Shown one piece after another: positions 36,378-45,560 of a DNA stretch of 64,000 nt. The notes under the pieces were generated by a model. That model did no database searches. It was not told the origin of the DNA and saw nothing but the letters and a program-made list of their open reading frames with translations. This DNA comes from Methylobacter tundripaludum SV96 (GTDB lineage: Bacteria; Pseudomonadota; Gammaproteobacteria; Methylococcales; Methylomonadaceae). The stretch is taken from NCBI RefSeq assembly GCF_000190755.2, contig NZ_JH109153.1, positions 867,872 through 931,871 on the forward strand, written 5' to 3'. Position 1 is the first letter of the stretch. Every line of letters begins with the position of its first letter. A program made the translations under genes and the position numbers.

Positions 36378-36622
36378 ACAAAGAGTTACATAAACAACAC
36401 AGGTCATAAAAAACCGATTAAATGAAAACCTAGGTGAAACTGGACTTTAACCACTGCGGCATTAACTTCCGCAACCGTTACCGACTTACAGTATAAAGAA
36501 GCAGACATATTTGACCTGTTCTAGTTACTTAAATGCTTAACACCCTACTGCACCACTGCTCAGTTTCCATAACGCACATTATTGTATGCGCGCCTATCAT
36601 TAGCAGTATAAAATGGTACCAA
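36378..36622. other. Non-coding stretch right of the prophage
   Basis: 245 bases of AT-rich sequence between attR and the ImmA/IrrE remnant; with the tail of the prophage the gene-free stretch is about 420 bases. I see no gene, tRNA or strong promoter. Confidence 0.45.
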
Positions 36623-36742
36623 ATGAATACATTCATATTATCAGACAATGGAAAGCCCAATCACAAGGCGGTAGAAATCCTAACTAAATATTGGGATGGA
36701 GTATTGCCTATTGATCCTGCTGCTCTATTGCTGCAAAAATGG
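36623..36742 (+). pseudogene. 5' fragment of a frameshifted ImmA/IrrE peptidase gene
   Basis: From ATG 36623 the frame encodes MNTFILSDNGKPNHKAVEIL and on to DPAALL, which is the usual N-terminal helix of ImmA/IrrE proteins before the AAKMGITVIPV strand. That strand is found in the next frame from about 36727. A single missing base near 36724-36728 would join the two (DPAA-x-IAAKMG). The gene is therefore probably broken or carries a sequencing error. Confidence 0.6.
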
Positions 36743-37125
36743 GTATCACTGTTATACCTGTCTCTTCCCGTGGATATAGCGGAAAAGCCTATCAGGTAAA
36801 TAACCAATCCGTTATCGAGTATGATCAAACCGAGTTTTTATTGCGCCAGCGTTTTACTATCGCTCACGAGTTGGGACATCATGTTCTAAGTCATACGGAT
36901 AACGGTCATCAGTTCCGGGATGAAGCCAATAAATTTAGTTTTAATATATCCATTCCCGAAGAAACCCAGGCAAATAAATTTGCTGCCGAATTGCTTGCCC
37001 CAGAAATAGCGATAAAGCACTTCGTTTTTAAAGAAAAAATCAATTCGTTAACACAGCTTGCAGAGTTATTTTCAGTGTCAACAGTTGTCATGAAATACCG
37101 ACTTACTAATCTTGGACTACTATAA
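36739..37125 (+). CDS. ImmA/IrrE-family metallopeptidase (N-terminally truncated by frameshift)
   Basis: 128 residues from the ATG at 36739. The zinc site is FTIAHELGHHVLSH (HExxH), with a later Glu in ANKFAAELLAP. ImmA-type enzymes cut XRE repressors of mobile elements, and IrrE controls stress regulators. The native N-terminus appears to lie in another frame upstream (36623-36742). No Shine-Dalgarno precedes 36739, so a product from here is doubtful. No partner XRE gene is adjacent, although the phage repressor lies about 2 kb away. Confidence 0.8.
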   Translation: MGITVIPVSSRGYSGKAYQVNNQSVIEYDQTEFLLRQRFTIAHELGHHVLSHTDNGHQFRDEANKFSFNISIPEETQANKFAAELLAPEIAIKHFVFKEKINSLTQLAELFSVSTVVMKYRLTNLGLL

Positions 37126-37140
37126 TTCCAATATTATCTT

Positions 37141-37716
37141 ATGTCCGACAATATCAATAATGACACAGACCTAAGTGCTGGCAACTCTACTCCGGAAAAT
37201 ACTGTTTTAACCGACGTTCTACTATCTGAGCAACGACAGAAAGAGACCTTCAGAAATCGTAGTTTTTTTTGGGCATGGATTTTTAGCGGCTTATTCTTTT
37301 TCTCAGTCCTTGCTTTTTCATGGAGTATTATGTTCTGCCCGGATGTATTTTTGCTTACTAAAACAATTCATTCTGCAGAACAGAGAACAGCCACTCTGCC
37401 TTCAGATGCAAAGAATAAGCCGGTAACAAAAAACACAAAAAAGAGCGTACCAGCAGACAAACGTTCCCCGGAACTGGAAAGCAAAGATCAACTGGGGAAT
37501 TTTTTTAATCAATTTCTAATGATGATTGCATTGCTCGCCGCAATCGGAACAACATTAGCTATTGCTGTAATGCGCTTCTCTTTTTCTAACAATAAAGATT
37601 GTGAGAGGGAAAACATAATACCCATAAGTCCCGTTGCTAGTTCATTAGCGGAATTATTAAGCCAAATTGCTGAATTAAAATCGCTTTTTTTAGCACACAA
37701 AAAACCAGTCCTATAG
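37141..37716 (+). CDS. Unknown membrane protein with two TM segments
   Basis: 191 residues. TM1 is at about 44-66 (FFWAWIFSGLFFFSVLAFSW) and TM2 at about 125-147 (FLMMIALLAAIGTTLAIAVM). Between them is a Lys/Pro-rich soluble loop, and after them a short helical tail. It begins 15 bases after the ImmA/IrrE stop, so the two may be co-transcribed. I do not recognise the family. Confidence 0.6.
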   Translation: MSDNINNDTDLSAGNSTPENTVLTDVLLSEQRQKETFRNRSFFWAWIFSGLFFFSVLAFSWSIMFCPDVFLLTKTIHSAEQRTATLPSDAKNKPVTKNTKKSVPADKRSPELESKDQLGNFFNQFLMMIALLAAIGTTLAIAVMRFSFSNNKDCERENIIPISPVASSLAELLSQIAELKSLFLAHKKPVL

Positions 37717-37815
37717 GCCGAAATAAGCCTGTTCGAGCGGCAGCAAGAACTGGTGAATCCGGCACACTACCCGGAAACACCACCTCGCGCTACGCTTGGG
37801 TGGCCTTATTCCGGC

Positions 37816-38457
37816 CTACTCGCCGCTATGCAGTCGAATGGTACGAAAAACATCCCCAAACATTTCCTTAGTCAGCCGCTTGGTCTGTACGTTGTATCGA
37901 CTGGTATGATACGAATCAATCAGCGTACAACCATCCGGCAAGGCATGCTGGACGTTATGGGCAAATTTTGCACTATTCTGTTTCAATCCGTAGGCCTTTA
38001 ATACCGCCTGATGGGCAACCAGACCTAAAGCCAATATGACCGCCTGTTCCGGCAAGGTTTTCAACTCGGCGGCCAGATAAGCATTGCACTGGTTGATCTC
38101 TGCATTGGTCGGTTTATTTTGCGGCGGCAGGCATTTAACGGCATTGGTGATACGGCAGTTTTTAAGTGCCAAGCCGTCCGTCAATGACTCGGATTTTATT
38201 TGGTTACTGTAACCGAACTCGTAAAGCGCCTCATACAGTAGCAGTCCTGCATAATCGCCGGTAAACGGCCTGCCTGTGGCATTGGCTCCATGCATGCCGG
38301 GAGCCAGTCCGACTATCAGCAATTGGGCGGCGCTGTCGCCAAACGGTGCAACCGGACGCGCATGGTAGTCGGGGTGCTTTTGTTTAACTTCACACAGAAA
38401 ATCATCCAGCCGTTTACACTGCCTGCAATCTTGATCGAATATTTGTTTGGGATACAT
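37816..38457 (-). CDS. Uracil-DNA glycosylase, family 5 (UDGb-like)
   Basis: 213 residues. It removes uracil and related deaminated bases from DNA. Motif A is GLAPGMHGANATGRPFTGD and motif B is near DSYHTSRYN. Cys residues in DCRQC (C11, C14), at NC...KCLPP and in the middle of the protein fit the 4Fe-4S site of family 4/5 enzymes. Motif A with HGANATGR matches family 5, not family 4. It is last in the leftward cluster beginning at the NUDIX gene, separated from the GIY-YIG gene by a repeat block. Confidence 0.88.
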   Translation of the reverse strand: MYPKQIFDQDCRQCKRLDDFLCEVKQKHPDYHARPVAPFGDSAAQLLIVGLAPGMHGANATGRPFTGDYAGLLLYEALYEFGYSNQIKSESLTDGLALKNCRITNAVKCLPPQNKPTNAEINQCNAYLAAELKTLPEQAVILALGLVAHQAVLKAYGLKQNSAKFAHNVQHALPDGCTLIDSYHTSRYNVQTKRLTKEMFGDVFRTIRLHSGE

Positions 38458-38483
38458 GTTTTGTTAAGGTTGATTTTCGCTAG

Positions 38484-38600
38484 TTCCCAAGCTCCAGCTT
38501 GGGAATTCGGTTTGGAAGCTGTAGCTTCCCGTTTCGCGAAGCTACGACTTGCATGGATGCAGGAGCAGTCCTTCGCTATTCCCAATCTGGAGATTGGGAA
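38484..38600. repeat. Block of three short palindromes (REP-like)
   Basis: TTCCCAAGCT/AGCTTGGGAA (38484-38505), GGAAGCT/AGCTTCC (38514-38529) and TTCCCAATCT/AGATTGGGAA (38579-38600). The first and last share the TTCCCAA...TTGGGAA frame. These look like members of a dispersed family located between two genes. Confidence 0.65.
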
Positions 38601-38617
38601 CAGCGCATGTTAATTGT

Positions 38618-38899
38618 TCATAACTGGAAATTACCCACCTTGTTGCTGTCAGAAACCAGCAACTGCAACTTCTCCAGCCTGGGCAGTTTTTTGATGACAA
38701 TTTCCCGTTTACTGGCAGAACTGCGGTCATGGCCGGTCTCGACATAAACCAGCTGCTTGGGTTGTCTGCCGCGAAAATATTTAGCGCCTTGTCTGTCTGC
38801 ATGTTGATTAAAGCGCCGGGCGACATCGATGGTGATGCCGGTATAAAGCGAGTCATCGGTACAGAGGATGATGTAAACCTGCCAGTTCCACTGCGTCAC
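38618..38899 (-). CDS. GIY-YIG domain protein (UPF0213/YhbQ-like)
   Basis: 93 residues from GTG 38899. The small nuclease fold shows WQVYIILCTDDSLYTGITID (GIY-YIG core), followed by RRFNQH and a late Glu in SKREIVIKKL. The GTG overlaps the VIT-family stop (GTGA), which is typical coupling. Longer starts would run into the VIT gene and add unrelated residues. Members of this family act on nucleic acids, but their cellular role is poorly known. Confidence 0.85.
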   Translation of the reverse strand: MTQWNWQVYIILCTDDSLYTGITIDVARRFNQHADRQGAKYFRGRQPKQLVYVETGHDRSSASKREIVIKKLPRLEKLQLLVSDSNKVGNFQL

Positions 38900-39588
38900 A
38901 CGACCGTCCCAAAAACCGAACCCACGGCTGCGGTCAGCCCCATAGCCAGCGCCCCCCAAAAGGCAACACGAAAAGCTCCCTTGATGATACCCGATCCCCC
39001 GGTATAGGCTGCCAAGATACCCAGCAAGGTTAAAAACAACAACGATGCAGACGACACCAGCACGATTAAATCGGTATCTGGAGCAAACAGGACTATCAAT
39101 AAAGGCAACACCGCGCCAACGGCAAAAGTAACAGCCGATGTCAACGCCGCCTGAATGGGTCTTGCTGTGCCTGCTTCAGAGATGCCCAGTTCGTCACGGG
39201 CGTGTGCGCCCAATGCATCATGCTCCATTAACTGCACGGCAACCTGTTCGGCCAGTAACGGATCGAGTCCGCGCGAAACATAGATGGCGGCCAACTCTTT
39301 TTGCTCATGATGCCCGTCTTCCTCCAGCTCTTTGCGCTCACGCTTTAAATCGGCCTGTTCGGTATCTGCTTGCGAGCTGACTGATACATATTCACCGGCC
39401 GCCATCGACATCGCCCCGGCAACCAGGCCTGCAACACCGGCCAAGACTATATCGTTATGCGTCGCATGGGAGGCGGCTATACCGACGATTAAACTGGCCG
39501 TGGATACGATGCCGTCGTTCGCGCCCAACACGGCCGCGCGCAGCCAGCCGATGCGATGAGTCCTGTGTATTTCGTGATGAGGTGACAT
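38896..39588 (-). CDS. VIT1/CCC1-family iron/manganese transporter
   Basis: 230 residues from the ATG at 39588 (MSPHHEIHRTHRIGWL), preceded by AAGGAAA. An upstream ATG would add 20 residues without homology. It has about five hydrophobic helices. The family motifs are RAAVLGANDGIVSTASLIVG and AMSMAAGEYVSVSSQAD followed by a charged helix with many Glu, the metal-binding cytoplasmic segment. It exports or sequesters Fe2+ or Mn2+. It starts 13 bases after the P-type ATPase, which suggests a joint metal-homeostasis role. Confidence 0.92.
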   Translation of the reverse strand: MSPHHEIHRTHRIGWLRAAVLGANDGIVSTASLIVGIAASHATHNDIVLAGVAGLVAGAMSMAAGEYVSVSSQADTEQADLKRERKELEEDGHHEQKELAAIYVSRGLDPLLAEQVAVQLMEHDALGAHARDELGISEAGTARPIQAALTSAVTFAVGAVLPLLIVLFAPDTDLIVLVSSASLLFLTLLGILAAYTGGSGIIKGAFRVAFWGALAMGLTAAVGSVFGTVV

Positions 39589-39601
39589 TGGGTTTCCTTT
39601 T

Positions 39602-41548
39602 TTAAAAATCCGAAAGCGTTTTCGGCGGAATAGCCGCCCGCAAGGCATTCAATACGGCGAGAACATCGATGATTTCCTGAGTGATCGCTCCGGCTACCGG
39701 GGTCAAATACCCCAGCCCGGCAAACACCATGCCGATCAAACTCAGCGCCATGCCGCCCACCGCGCTTTGCAGGGCAATTTTACGCATCCGTTCGCCGATA
39801 TGAAACAGCTCATCGACTTTTAACAACGAACTGTCCATGATCACCGCATCGGCCGATTCGCCGGTAATGTCGCTGTTCTGGCCGAAGGCGATGCCGATGG
39901 TCGCGGCAGTCAGCGCCGGGGCGTCATTGATACCGTCGCCGAGAAACACGGTTTTTGCCGCTTTAGTTTCATTGCGCACCAGTTCCAGTTTCTGCTCGGG
40001 GCTCTGGCTAAAATAAACGTGTTTAATGCCGACCTGGTCGGCCAGGAAACGCACTTCCGATTCCCTGTCGCCAGACACCAGCATCACCTTGTCAAACAAG
40101 TGACTGGGCCGTAGGTGGTTGATGAATGACGAGCTATCGGTGCGCACTTCGTCCCGAAATTGCAGGGTCGCCGCATAAGCATCGTCAACCAGCACCACGC
40201 ATTCCAGACCGCCGGTGACAGGCGGCAGGTCTTTGGCAAAATCAGGGTGTTGTTCGACAAACTTTTTTCGGCTGGTAATCTGAATCCGCTTTCCGGCCAC
40301 ATTGCCTTTAAGTCCCTCGCCCGGCAACTCGGTGATATTGGTCACGCTTAATAAAGATAGCGTCGATTTTTCGGCCGCTGCAACGATGGCGCGAGAGAGA
40401 GGATGTTTGGAATAGCCCTCCAGGCTGGCGATTAGCATTAACACTTCCTGCTCGTTATGGCCCTCGCCGGGAACCAGCGCGGTCAATGAGGGACGCCCAT
40501 ACGTCAGAGTGCCGGTTTTATCGAAAATGGCCGTGCGGCAGGTGCCGATGGTTTCCAAAATAGCCGGATTCTTGATGATGATTTCCCGCCGCGCGGCCAG
40601 CGAAATCGAGCTGATCACGGTGACCGGGATGCCGATCAGCAACGGGCACGGCGTGGCAATGACCAGTACCGCCAGGAAACGAACCACATCGCCGCTGACC
40701 GCCCAGGCAGTCAGCGCAATGATGACGGCCAGCGGCGTGTACAGCGCGCCCAGTTGATCGCCCAACCGCCTGATGTTGGGTCGATACTGCTCGGACGACT
40801 TCATCACCTCCATGATCTTGGCGTAGCGCGAATCGACAGCCAGTTTGTCCGCGCGTATGGTCAGCGCCGAATCGCCGTTGATCGCGCCGGAAAGTACTTG
40901 CGAACCGCTGACTTTCGACATCATATACGGTTCGCCGGTCAGATAGGATTCATCCATGGTGCCGGAGCCTTCCAATACCGTGCCGTCAACGGGACAGATT
41001 TCATGCGGCAAGATCAATAAGGTATCGCCGATATGAACCTGCCCGGTGGTAATGTCGGCCAGTTGATCGCCCGATTTTCTATGCGCGACGGACGGCATCC
41101 GCTTGGCCAATGCCTCAAGTACCGAAGAGGCTTTGCGCACCGCGTAGGTTTCCAGCACCACGCCGCCGGACAGCATTAGTACCACCAAGCTTCCGGCCAA
41201 ATATTCGTCCAGCAGAACCGCCGTCACGATGGACATGCCTGCCAGCAAATCGGCCCCCCAATCGCCCCGCCCCAATTTTACGATCAGTTGATAAACCAGC
41301 GGAATACCGCCCAGCGCCAGCACGGCAAGCAAGGGCAATTGCACCAGTTCAATCGGGATAGCGAGTTGTCCCTGGTAGAGTTCGGCAGCCGCCGAGCTTA
41401 AAGCGGCATTCAGCGATAACGTATAGACTTCATGCCCAATATCAAGCGCATAGCGCAACACCAAATACCCGCCGATGCCCAGCAGACTCAACACAGCAAT
41501 GATGTTTTCGGATGTTGAGCGGGGGATCGTTGCTTGCTTATCGGTCAT
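39602..41548 (-). CDS. P1B-type heavy-metal translocating ATPase with TPCPL motif
   Basis: 648 residues from the ATG at 41548, with GGAGG at good spacing; an upstream start (41683) would read through a hairpin repeat. It has phosphorylation site DKTGTLT (D about 343), TGEP, and [10 protein letters not shown]. The ion-path motif in the sixth TM is TPCPL instead of CPC or SPC, which points to the less-studied P1B-5-like group linked to Ni/Fe. There is no N-terminal HMA CxxC domain and no C-terminal hemerythrin. The neighbouring VIT transporter supports Fe/Ni/Mn as cargo. Metal specificity is inference. Confidence 0.88.
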   Translation of the reverse strand: MTDKQATIPRSTSENIIAVLSLLGIGGYLVLRYALDIGHEVYTLSLNAALSSAAAELYQGQLAIPIELVQLPLLAVLALGGIPLVYQLIVKLGRGDWGADLLAGMSIVTAVLLDEYLAGSLVVLMLSGGVVLETYAVRKASSVLEALAKRMPSVAHRKSGDQLADITTGQVHIGDTLLILPHEICPVDGTVLEGSGTMDESYLTGEPYMMSKVSGSQVLSGAINGDSALTIRADKLAVDSRYAKIMEVMKSSEQYRPNIRRLGDQLGALYTPLAVIIALTAWAVSGDVVRFLAVLVIATPCPLLIGIPVTVISSISLAARREIIIKNPAILETIGTCRTAIFDKTGTLTYGRPSLTALVPGEGHNEQEVLMLIASLEGYSKHPLSRAIVAAAEKSTLSLLSVTNITELPGEGLKGNVAGKRIQITSRKKFVEQHPDFAKDLPPVTGGLECVVLVDDAYAATLQFRDEVRTDSSSFINHLRPSHLFDKVMLVSGDRESEVRFLADQVGIKHVYFSQSPEQKLELVRNETKAAKTVFLGDGINDAPALTAATIGIAFGQNSDITGESADAVIMDSSLLKVDELFHIGERMRKIALQSAVGGMALSLIGMVFAGLGYLTPVAGAITQEIIDVLAVLNALRAAIPPKTLSDF

Positions 41549-41597
41549 CGTTTCAGCCTCCAAAATAGGTGTCGCTAGTTTACTACAATCCGCTAAA

Positions 41598-41638
41598 GCG
41601 TACCGTGCGCGCCTTCTTTGCTGGCGCGCACGGTACGC
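41598..41638. repeat. 16-bp perfect hairpin between nif3-like and P-type ATPase genes
   Basis: GCGTACCGTGCGCGCC (41598-41613) pairs perfectly with 41623-41638 across a 9-base loop. No T run follows on either strand. It looks like a dispersed repeat placed right after a stop codon and may still slow transcription. Confidence 0.6.
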
Positions 41639-41639
41639 C

Positions 41640-42404
41640 CTACGCAGGATTTTCGCTATCGATAAAAAAGCACTCCACTGCAAATTGCTGCCGGGTTTTT
41701 TCCATTAGCGCCTGGATACCGAACCGCTCCGTGGCATGGTGGCCGCCTGCAAACATGTGTATGCCCGCCTCTTGGCTTTCATGCCAGTCATGTTCGCTGA
41801 TTTCGCCGGTAATGTACGCATCCAGCCGTTCTTTTTCAGCCAAGCGCCATTCGCTGTTTGCTCCGCCGGTAATGATGCCGACCGACCTGATCGGCGCATT
41901 GTTATCAGGCGTTGCCAGAATGACGTTGTGTTTGAGCACGACTTCGAGTTTTTGTTGCAGCGCGGCGGCGGTCAGCGGCTGTTCAAATACGCCTTTAATG
42001 CCGGTCGCCGAGCCTTTGTAATCGCCGAACGGCTGTTGCTGCCTGCAACCGATCAGATGGCCTAACATCGCAGCATTGCCTATGTCCGGGTGTCCGTCCA
42101 GCGGCAAATGATACCCGATCAGGTTGATGTTGTTTTTCACCAGCGGGAAAATCCGCTGCGCGAACGTGCCGGTCAACGGTTTTGCGCCGTGAAAGGTCCA
42201 AAACAGGCCGTGATGGACGACCAACGCGTCGGCCTTGTTTTCGACAGCCTGATGAATGGAATCGCGGGTTGCGGAAACCGCAAAAGCAATACGCTCGATG
42301 TGTTCAGCCCCGTCTACTTGCAGGCCGTTAGGACAATAGTCGGCATAGGTTTCCGGGCGAAGCAGGGCTTGGTAATAGTCATTGAGTTGTGACCGGATAA
42401 TCAT
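41640..42404 (-). CDS. Nif3/YbgI-like dinuclear metal-centre protein
   Basis: 254 residues. It has the family motifs [21 protein letters not shown] (metal-binding His pair), [17 protein letters not shown], and C-terminal [14 protein letters not shown]. YbgI forms toroidal hexamers with a dinuclear metal site; it has been suggested to act in metal or cofactor handling (GTP cyclohydrolase 1 type 2 homolog), but its function is unresolved. The start overlaps the NUDIX stop by 4 bases. Its place in a metal-transport cluster is compatible with metal handling. Confidence 0.92.
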   Translation of the reverse strand: MIIRSQLNDYYQALLRPETYADYCPNGLQVDGAEHIERIAFAVSATRDSIHQAVENKADALVVHHGLFWTFHGAKPLTGTFAQRIFPLVKNNINLIGYHLPLDGHPDIGNAAMLGHLIGCRQQQPFGDYKGSATGIKGVFEQPLTAAALQQKLEVVLKHNVILATPDNNAPIRSVGIITGGANSEWRLAEKERLDAYITGEISEHDWHESQEAGIHMFAGGHHATERFGIQALMEKTRQQFAVECFFIDSENPA

Positions 42405-42907
42405 ATTGCCAACGCCTCAAATTGTCGCCAGATGGTTTTAAAGGTTTCGGTCAGGCGTTGATCGTCCGCCTCGATACGCCCGGCTATTTCAGCGACGCTA
42501 AACCAGTCGCCTTCGTCAATTTCGTCGGGTGCCAGATTGAACGGACCGTTATGAATGCAACGGTAAACCTGGATAAATTCCATGCCGATAGCGGCTGTAG
42601 CCGGTAATTTAAACAGCGGTTCCAGCATGTGCGCGGCGTTGATACCCAGTTCCTCTTCAATCTCCCTGACGGCGCTGATGTCGTAATCCTCACCGGCGTC
42701 AACATGACCGGCCGCCGAGGTGTCCCAAAGGCCGCCATTGAGATCTTTTTTCATCGAGCGTTTTTGCAGGAACAACTGCCCTTGCTCGTTAAAAACCAGG
42801 ATGTGTACGGCGCGGTGTCTAAGGCCTGTCGCATGGATGATATGGCGTGCGCAGGTGTCGATAATGCAGTCGTTTTCATCGACGACGGAGAGTAGTTCGG
42901 TATTCAT
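42401..42907 (-). CDS. NUDIX hydrolase
   Basis: 168 residues from ATG 42907 (MNTELLSVVDENDCIID); an ATG 8 codons earlier (42931) is also possible and neither has a clear Shine-Dalgarno. The Nudix box reads GHVDAGEDYDISAVREIEEE. The overall sequence is like the IDI/YfcD subgroup, which starts with a VVDENDxxI strand and RHRAVHIL. YfcD-type substrates are unknown. First gene of the leftward cluster, coupled to the Nif3-like gene. Confidence 0.88.
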   Translation of the reverse strand: MNTELLSVVDENDCIIDTCARHIIHATGLRHRAVHILVFNEQGQLFLQKRSMKKDLNGGLWDTSAAGHVDAGEDYDISAVREIEEELGINAAHMLEPLFKLPATAAIGMEFIQVYRCIHNGPFNLAPDEIDEGDWFSVAEIAGRIEADDQRLTETFKTIWRQFEALAI

Positions 42908-42965
42908 CAGTAAGGTTAAGTCATCAATCAAAAAAGATTGTAACTACTCAACAGTTAGAAAAATA

Positions 42966-43050
42966 GAACGCAGATGACGCTGATAATTACGATCAAATAA
43001 GATTTTTTGAATCATCTGCGTTAATCATATTAATCTGCGTCATCTGCGTT
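42966..43050. repeat. Inverted repeat built from ATCTGCGT units
   Basis: GAACGCAGATGACG (42966-42979) is complementary to 43037-43050. Further ATCTGCG copies lie between the arms (near 43013 and 43032). Such units are dispersed in many genomes. The rest of the 42908-43178 gap holds nothing I can identify. Confidence 0.55.
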
Positions 43051-43178
43051 CCATTGTATTTAATAGCTGATTTTAGACTTTTATGAAGGGGACGCAAGCA
43101 CAGTTCATGGGCTTTGCGGATACTGCGGATGATTAAAGCCATGCTCACATCCTGGGACGCGAGCATGTTTGAACGATT

Positions 43179-43763
43179 TTATCTGACGCTACCGGCTTCT
43201 GTTGCAGCCGCTACTTCAATTAACCGGCCTGATTTAACGTCGTAAATATAACCGTAAACAGGAATGTCGGAAGGAACCAGCGGGTGATTCCTAATACGGG
43301 TTACATCTTCCAAAACACTTTGCTCTTGGTCTTTAATGGTCAACCAGTTTATATGCTTGGCTTCGTGTGAACCCGGTCCTTCACCGGTGTCATACCACAG
43401 GCCTTTTTCATCCAGGGATGCCGTTGTTAAGCTGCTTCCTAACAAGTCGCGCATGATCTCATCGTTAAATAGTTCCATGCCGCAATTGGTGTGATGAATA
43501 ACAAACCATTCCCGTGTTCCCAATAACTTATAGGAGATGACCAAAGAACGGATCGCATCGTCACTGGCGCGGCCGCCGGCATTACGAATGACATGGGCGT
43601 CGCCTTCGGATAAACCGGCATATTTGGCAGGATCCAAACGGGCATCCATGCAGGTCAAGATCGCGAAATGTCTTCCGGGAGGCAGGGGTAAATCGCCTTT
43701 GTCACCAAAATCATTCACATAATCTCTGTTTGCTGCTAAAACTTCATTAAGAATTTTGCTCAT
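43179..43763 (-). CDS. Beta-class carbonic anhydrase
   Basis: 194 residues from the ATG at 43763, preceded by GAGG; a GTG two codons upstream is a weaker alternative. It interconverts CO2 and bicarbonate. The zinc ligands are seen in [10 protein letters not shown] (Cys, with the Asp-Arg dyad) and IHHTNCGM (His and Cys), and the substrate-side motif [13 protein letters not shown] is present. In an organism that relies on C1 carbon, this would help supply bicarbonate for carboxylases, but that is inference. It diverges from a LysR regulator. Confidence 0.93.
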   Translation of the reverse strand: MSKILNEVLAANRDYVNDFGDKGDLPLPPGRHFAILTCMDARLDPAKYAGLSEGDAHVIRNAGGRASDDAIRSLVISYKLLGTREWFVIHHTNCGMELFNDEIMRDLLGSSLTTASLDEKGLWYDTGEGPGSHEAKHINWLTIKDQEQSVLEDVTRIRNHPLVPSDIPVYGYIYDVKSGRLIEVAAATEAGSVR

Positions 43764-43916
43764 AAACACCTCTCATTATAATTATTGGGCCATAAAAAAC
43801 CGCTTGCTCCTGATCACTAAGGGATGAAAAAGACCAAGCGGCAATTAGACTACTATCTCCGGTTTAAAGTCTACTCCAATAAAGCAGGGTTTCAAATAGC
43901 GATATAGGTTATACAA

Positions 43917-43935
43917 TATAAACTCAAAGTTTATA
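43917..43935. promoter_or_regulatory. Candidate LysR-type operator
   Basis: TATAAACT-CAA-AGTTTATA is a perfect 8+8 palindrome that contains the T-N11-A frame of LysR boxes. It ends 11 bases before the LysR start and lies in the divergent region with the carbonic anhydrase gene. Confidence 0.5.
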
Positions 43936-43946
43936 AAAGATCGAGT

Positions 43947-44849
43947 ATGGCTAAATTAAATAACACGCAAGTCTTTTGCCGGATTGTTGAGTTGGGCACT
44001 TTTACAGCGGTCGCCCGCGAAATGAATCTTTCGGCGATGATGATCAGCAAATACATGGCTCAGCTGGAAGAGTCTTTAGGGGTTGCCTTGTTAAATCGGA
44101 CAACCCGGCAACTCAGCATGACCGAAGCGGGAAAAATATACTATTACCGCAGCAAACAGCTGCTGGATGATTTCTCGGAACTGGAAGAATATACCTCGCA
44201 GCTGGGTTTACAGGTAAAAGGCACGTTAAAAATCAGCGCGCCGATCGATTTTGGCGGGCTTTATATGGTGCCTGCCATTGACGCGTATCAACGCGCCTAT
44301 CCCGACGTCAAGATTTTGATGACCTTACACAACAGCCAGGTTAATTTAAGCGAAGGCAGTTTCGATTTGTCTATCCTGGTCACGGATACGCTTGATTTGG
44401 GCGTGGTTGCCCGGAAAATCGCCCAAACCCGGTTATGCACTTATGCATCGCCCGACTATATTGCCGAACACGGTGAGCCCCAAACCATTGCCGAGTTAAG
44501 TTCGCATCGCTGCCTGCATTATATGGATACGCCGCATAAAGATTATTGGGTGTTTAATGACGATGGCGAGGAGGTTAAAATCAAGGCGAACTGGCATTTT
44601 GCCTCAAACAATGGCCGGGCTCTGTGTCAGGCGGCCGCTTTGGGCATGGGCATAACCCAGGCGCCTGAGTTATCGGTGATGAATTATTTGGAACAAGGCA
44701 AGCTGATGGAGATTCTGCCTGCTTTTCGCATCCCGTCGCTGGAAATTTATGCCACCTATCTGCAAAGACGCTTTCTGCCCGCCAAGTTGGCGACGTTTGT
44801 GGATTTTTTAATTAAGTATTTTGCAGAAAACAATCGACTCACAAAATAA
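43947..44849 (+). CDS. LysR-family transcriptional regulator
   Basis: 300 residues. The N-terminal winged helix is LNNTQVFCRIVELGTFTAVA, then REMNLSAMMISKYMAQLEES. The linker helix LLDDFSELEEY and a periplasmic-binding-protein-like effector domain (95-300) follow. It resembles the CrgA/DhcR-type subgroup (LNRTTRQLSMTEAG). The carbonic anhydrase gene lies divergently, 183 bases away, making it a likely target. A tetR-like gene follows 27 bases later. Confidence 0.92.
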   Translation: MAKLNNTQVFCRIVELGTFTAVAREMNLSAMMISKYMAQLEESLGVALLNRTTRQLSMTEAGKIYYYRSKQLLDDFSELEEYTSQLGLQVKGTLKISAPIDFGGLYMVPAIDAYQRAYPDVKILMTLHNSQVNLSEGSFDLSILVTDTLDLGVVARKIAQTRLCTYASPDYIAEHGEPQTIAELSSHRCLHYMDTPHKDYWVFNDDGEEVKIKANWHFASNNGRALCQAAALGMGITQAPELSVMNYLEQGKLMEILPAFRIPSLEIYATYLQRRFLPAKLATFVDFLIKYFAENNRLTK

Positions 44850-44876
44850 GCTGATATTCATCTAAAGGCACATAGC

Positions 44877-45473
44877 ATGGCAAGGCGAAACAAACACAGT
44901 CTGGAAGAAATCAGGGAAATGGTATTGAATGCAGCGGAAACCATCATCATCAATGAAGGCTATTCGGCGTTAACGGCGCGCAAGATTGCCATGGACATCG
45001 ATTATACGGTCGGCAGCATTTATATGGTCTTCGCCAACATGGCCGACTTGGTCATGCATATTAACGCGAGCACTGTAGATGATCTTACCGAGCGGATGCA
45101 ACAAGTGCCCCATTGCCTTCCTGAACACTATATCGCAGAGCTGGCCAAGACTTATGTGGCGTTTGCCGACCGAAACTTTAACCGGTGGACGATGATTTTT
45201 GTTCGGGATACCGAAATCCCCGAATGGTATCAACAGAAAACCCGGCAGATTTTTAGCCTGGTAGAGGCGCAGTTTGCACAACTTGCACCGAACTGTTCAG
45301 CGCAACAAAGCCAACAGGCGGCGCGGGCGCTCTGGAGCGGTGTTCACGGAGTTTGCACCTTGTCCCTGACCCGGGAGCTGGATGCCGCGGCTATTAAAGA
45401 TGTTGAAGAGGCCGTTGTATTGCTGGTGAACAGCTTTATAACCGGCTGGGTGCAAACATTGGCCGAGACTTAA
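44877..45473 (+). CDS. TetR-family transcriptional regulator (WHG-type C-terminus)
   Basis: 198 residues. The N-terminal HTH is VLNAAETIIINEGYSALTAR, then KIAMDIDYTVGSIYMVF. The C-terminal ligand domain contains ALWSGVHGVCTLSL, the signature of the WHG subgroup. AAGG precedes the ATG. It is co-directional with the LysR gene and probably co-transcribed. Its target is unknown. Confidence 0.9.
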   Translation: MARRNKHSLEEIREMVLNAAETIIINEGYSALTARKIAMDIDYTVGSIYMVFANMADLVMHINASTVDDLTERMQQVPHCLPEHYIAELAKTYVAFADRNFNRWTMIFVRDTEIPEWYQQKTRQIFSLVEAQFAQLAPNCSAQQSQQAARALWSGVHGVCTLSLTRELDAAAIKDVEEAVVLLVNSFITGWVQTLAET

Positions 45474-45480
45474 TATCTAC

Positions 45481-45529
45481 ACCACGAAGACACGAAGAAA
45501 AAACTTCGTACTGTCCGTGTCTTCACGGT
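45481..45529. repeat. Dispersed CACGAAGACACGAAG-type inverted repeat, copy 1
   Basis: ACCACGAAGACACGAAG (45481-45497) is imperfectly complementary to CCGTGTCTTCACGGT (45515-45529). Related elements occur at 55433-55546 and 56820-56870. Confidence 0.55.
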
Positions 45530-45560
45530 AAAAGTTTCTTATCTTGCCTAATCTCAATAC

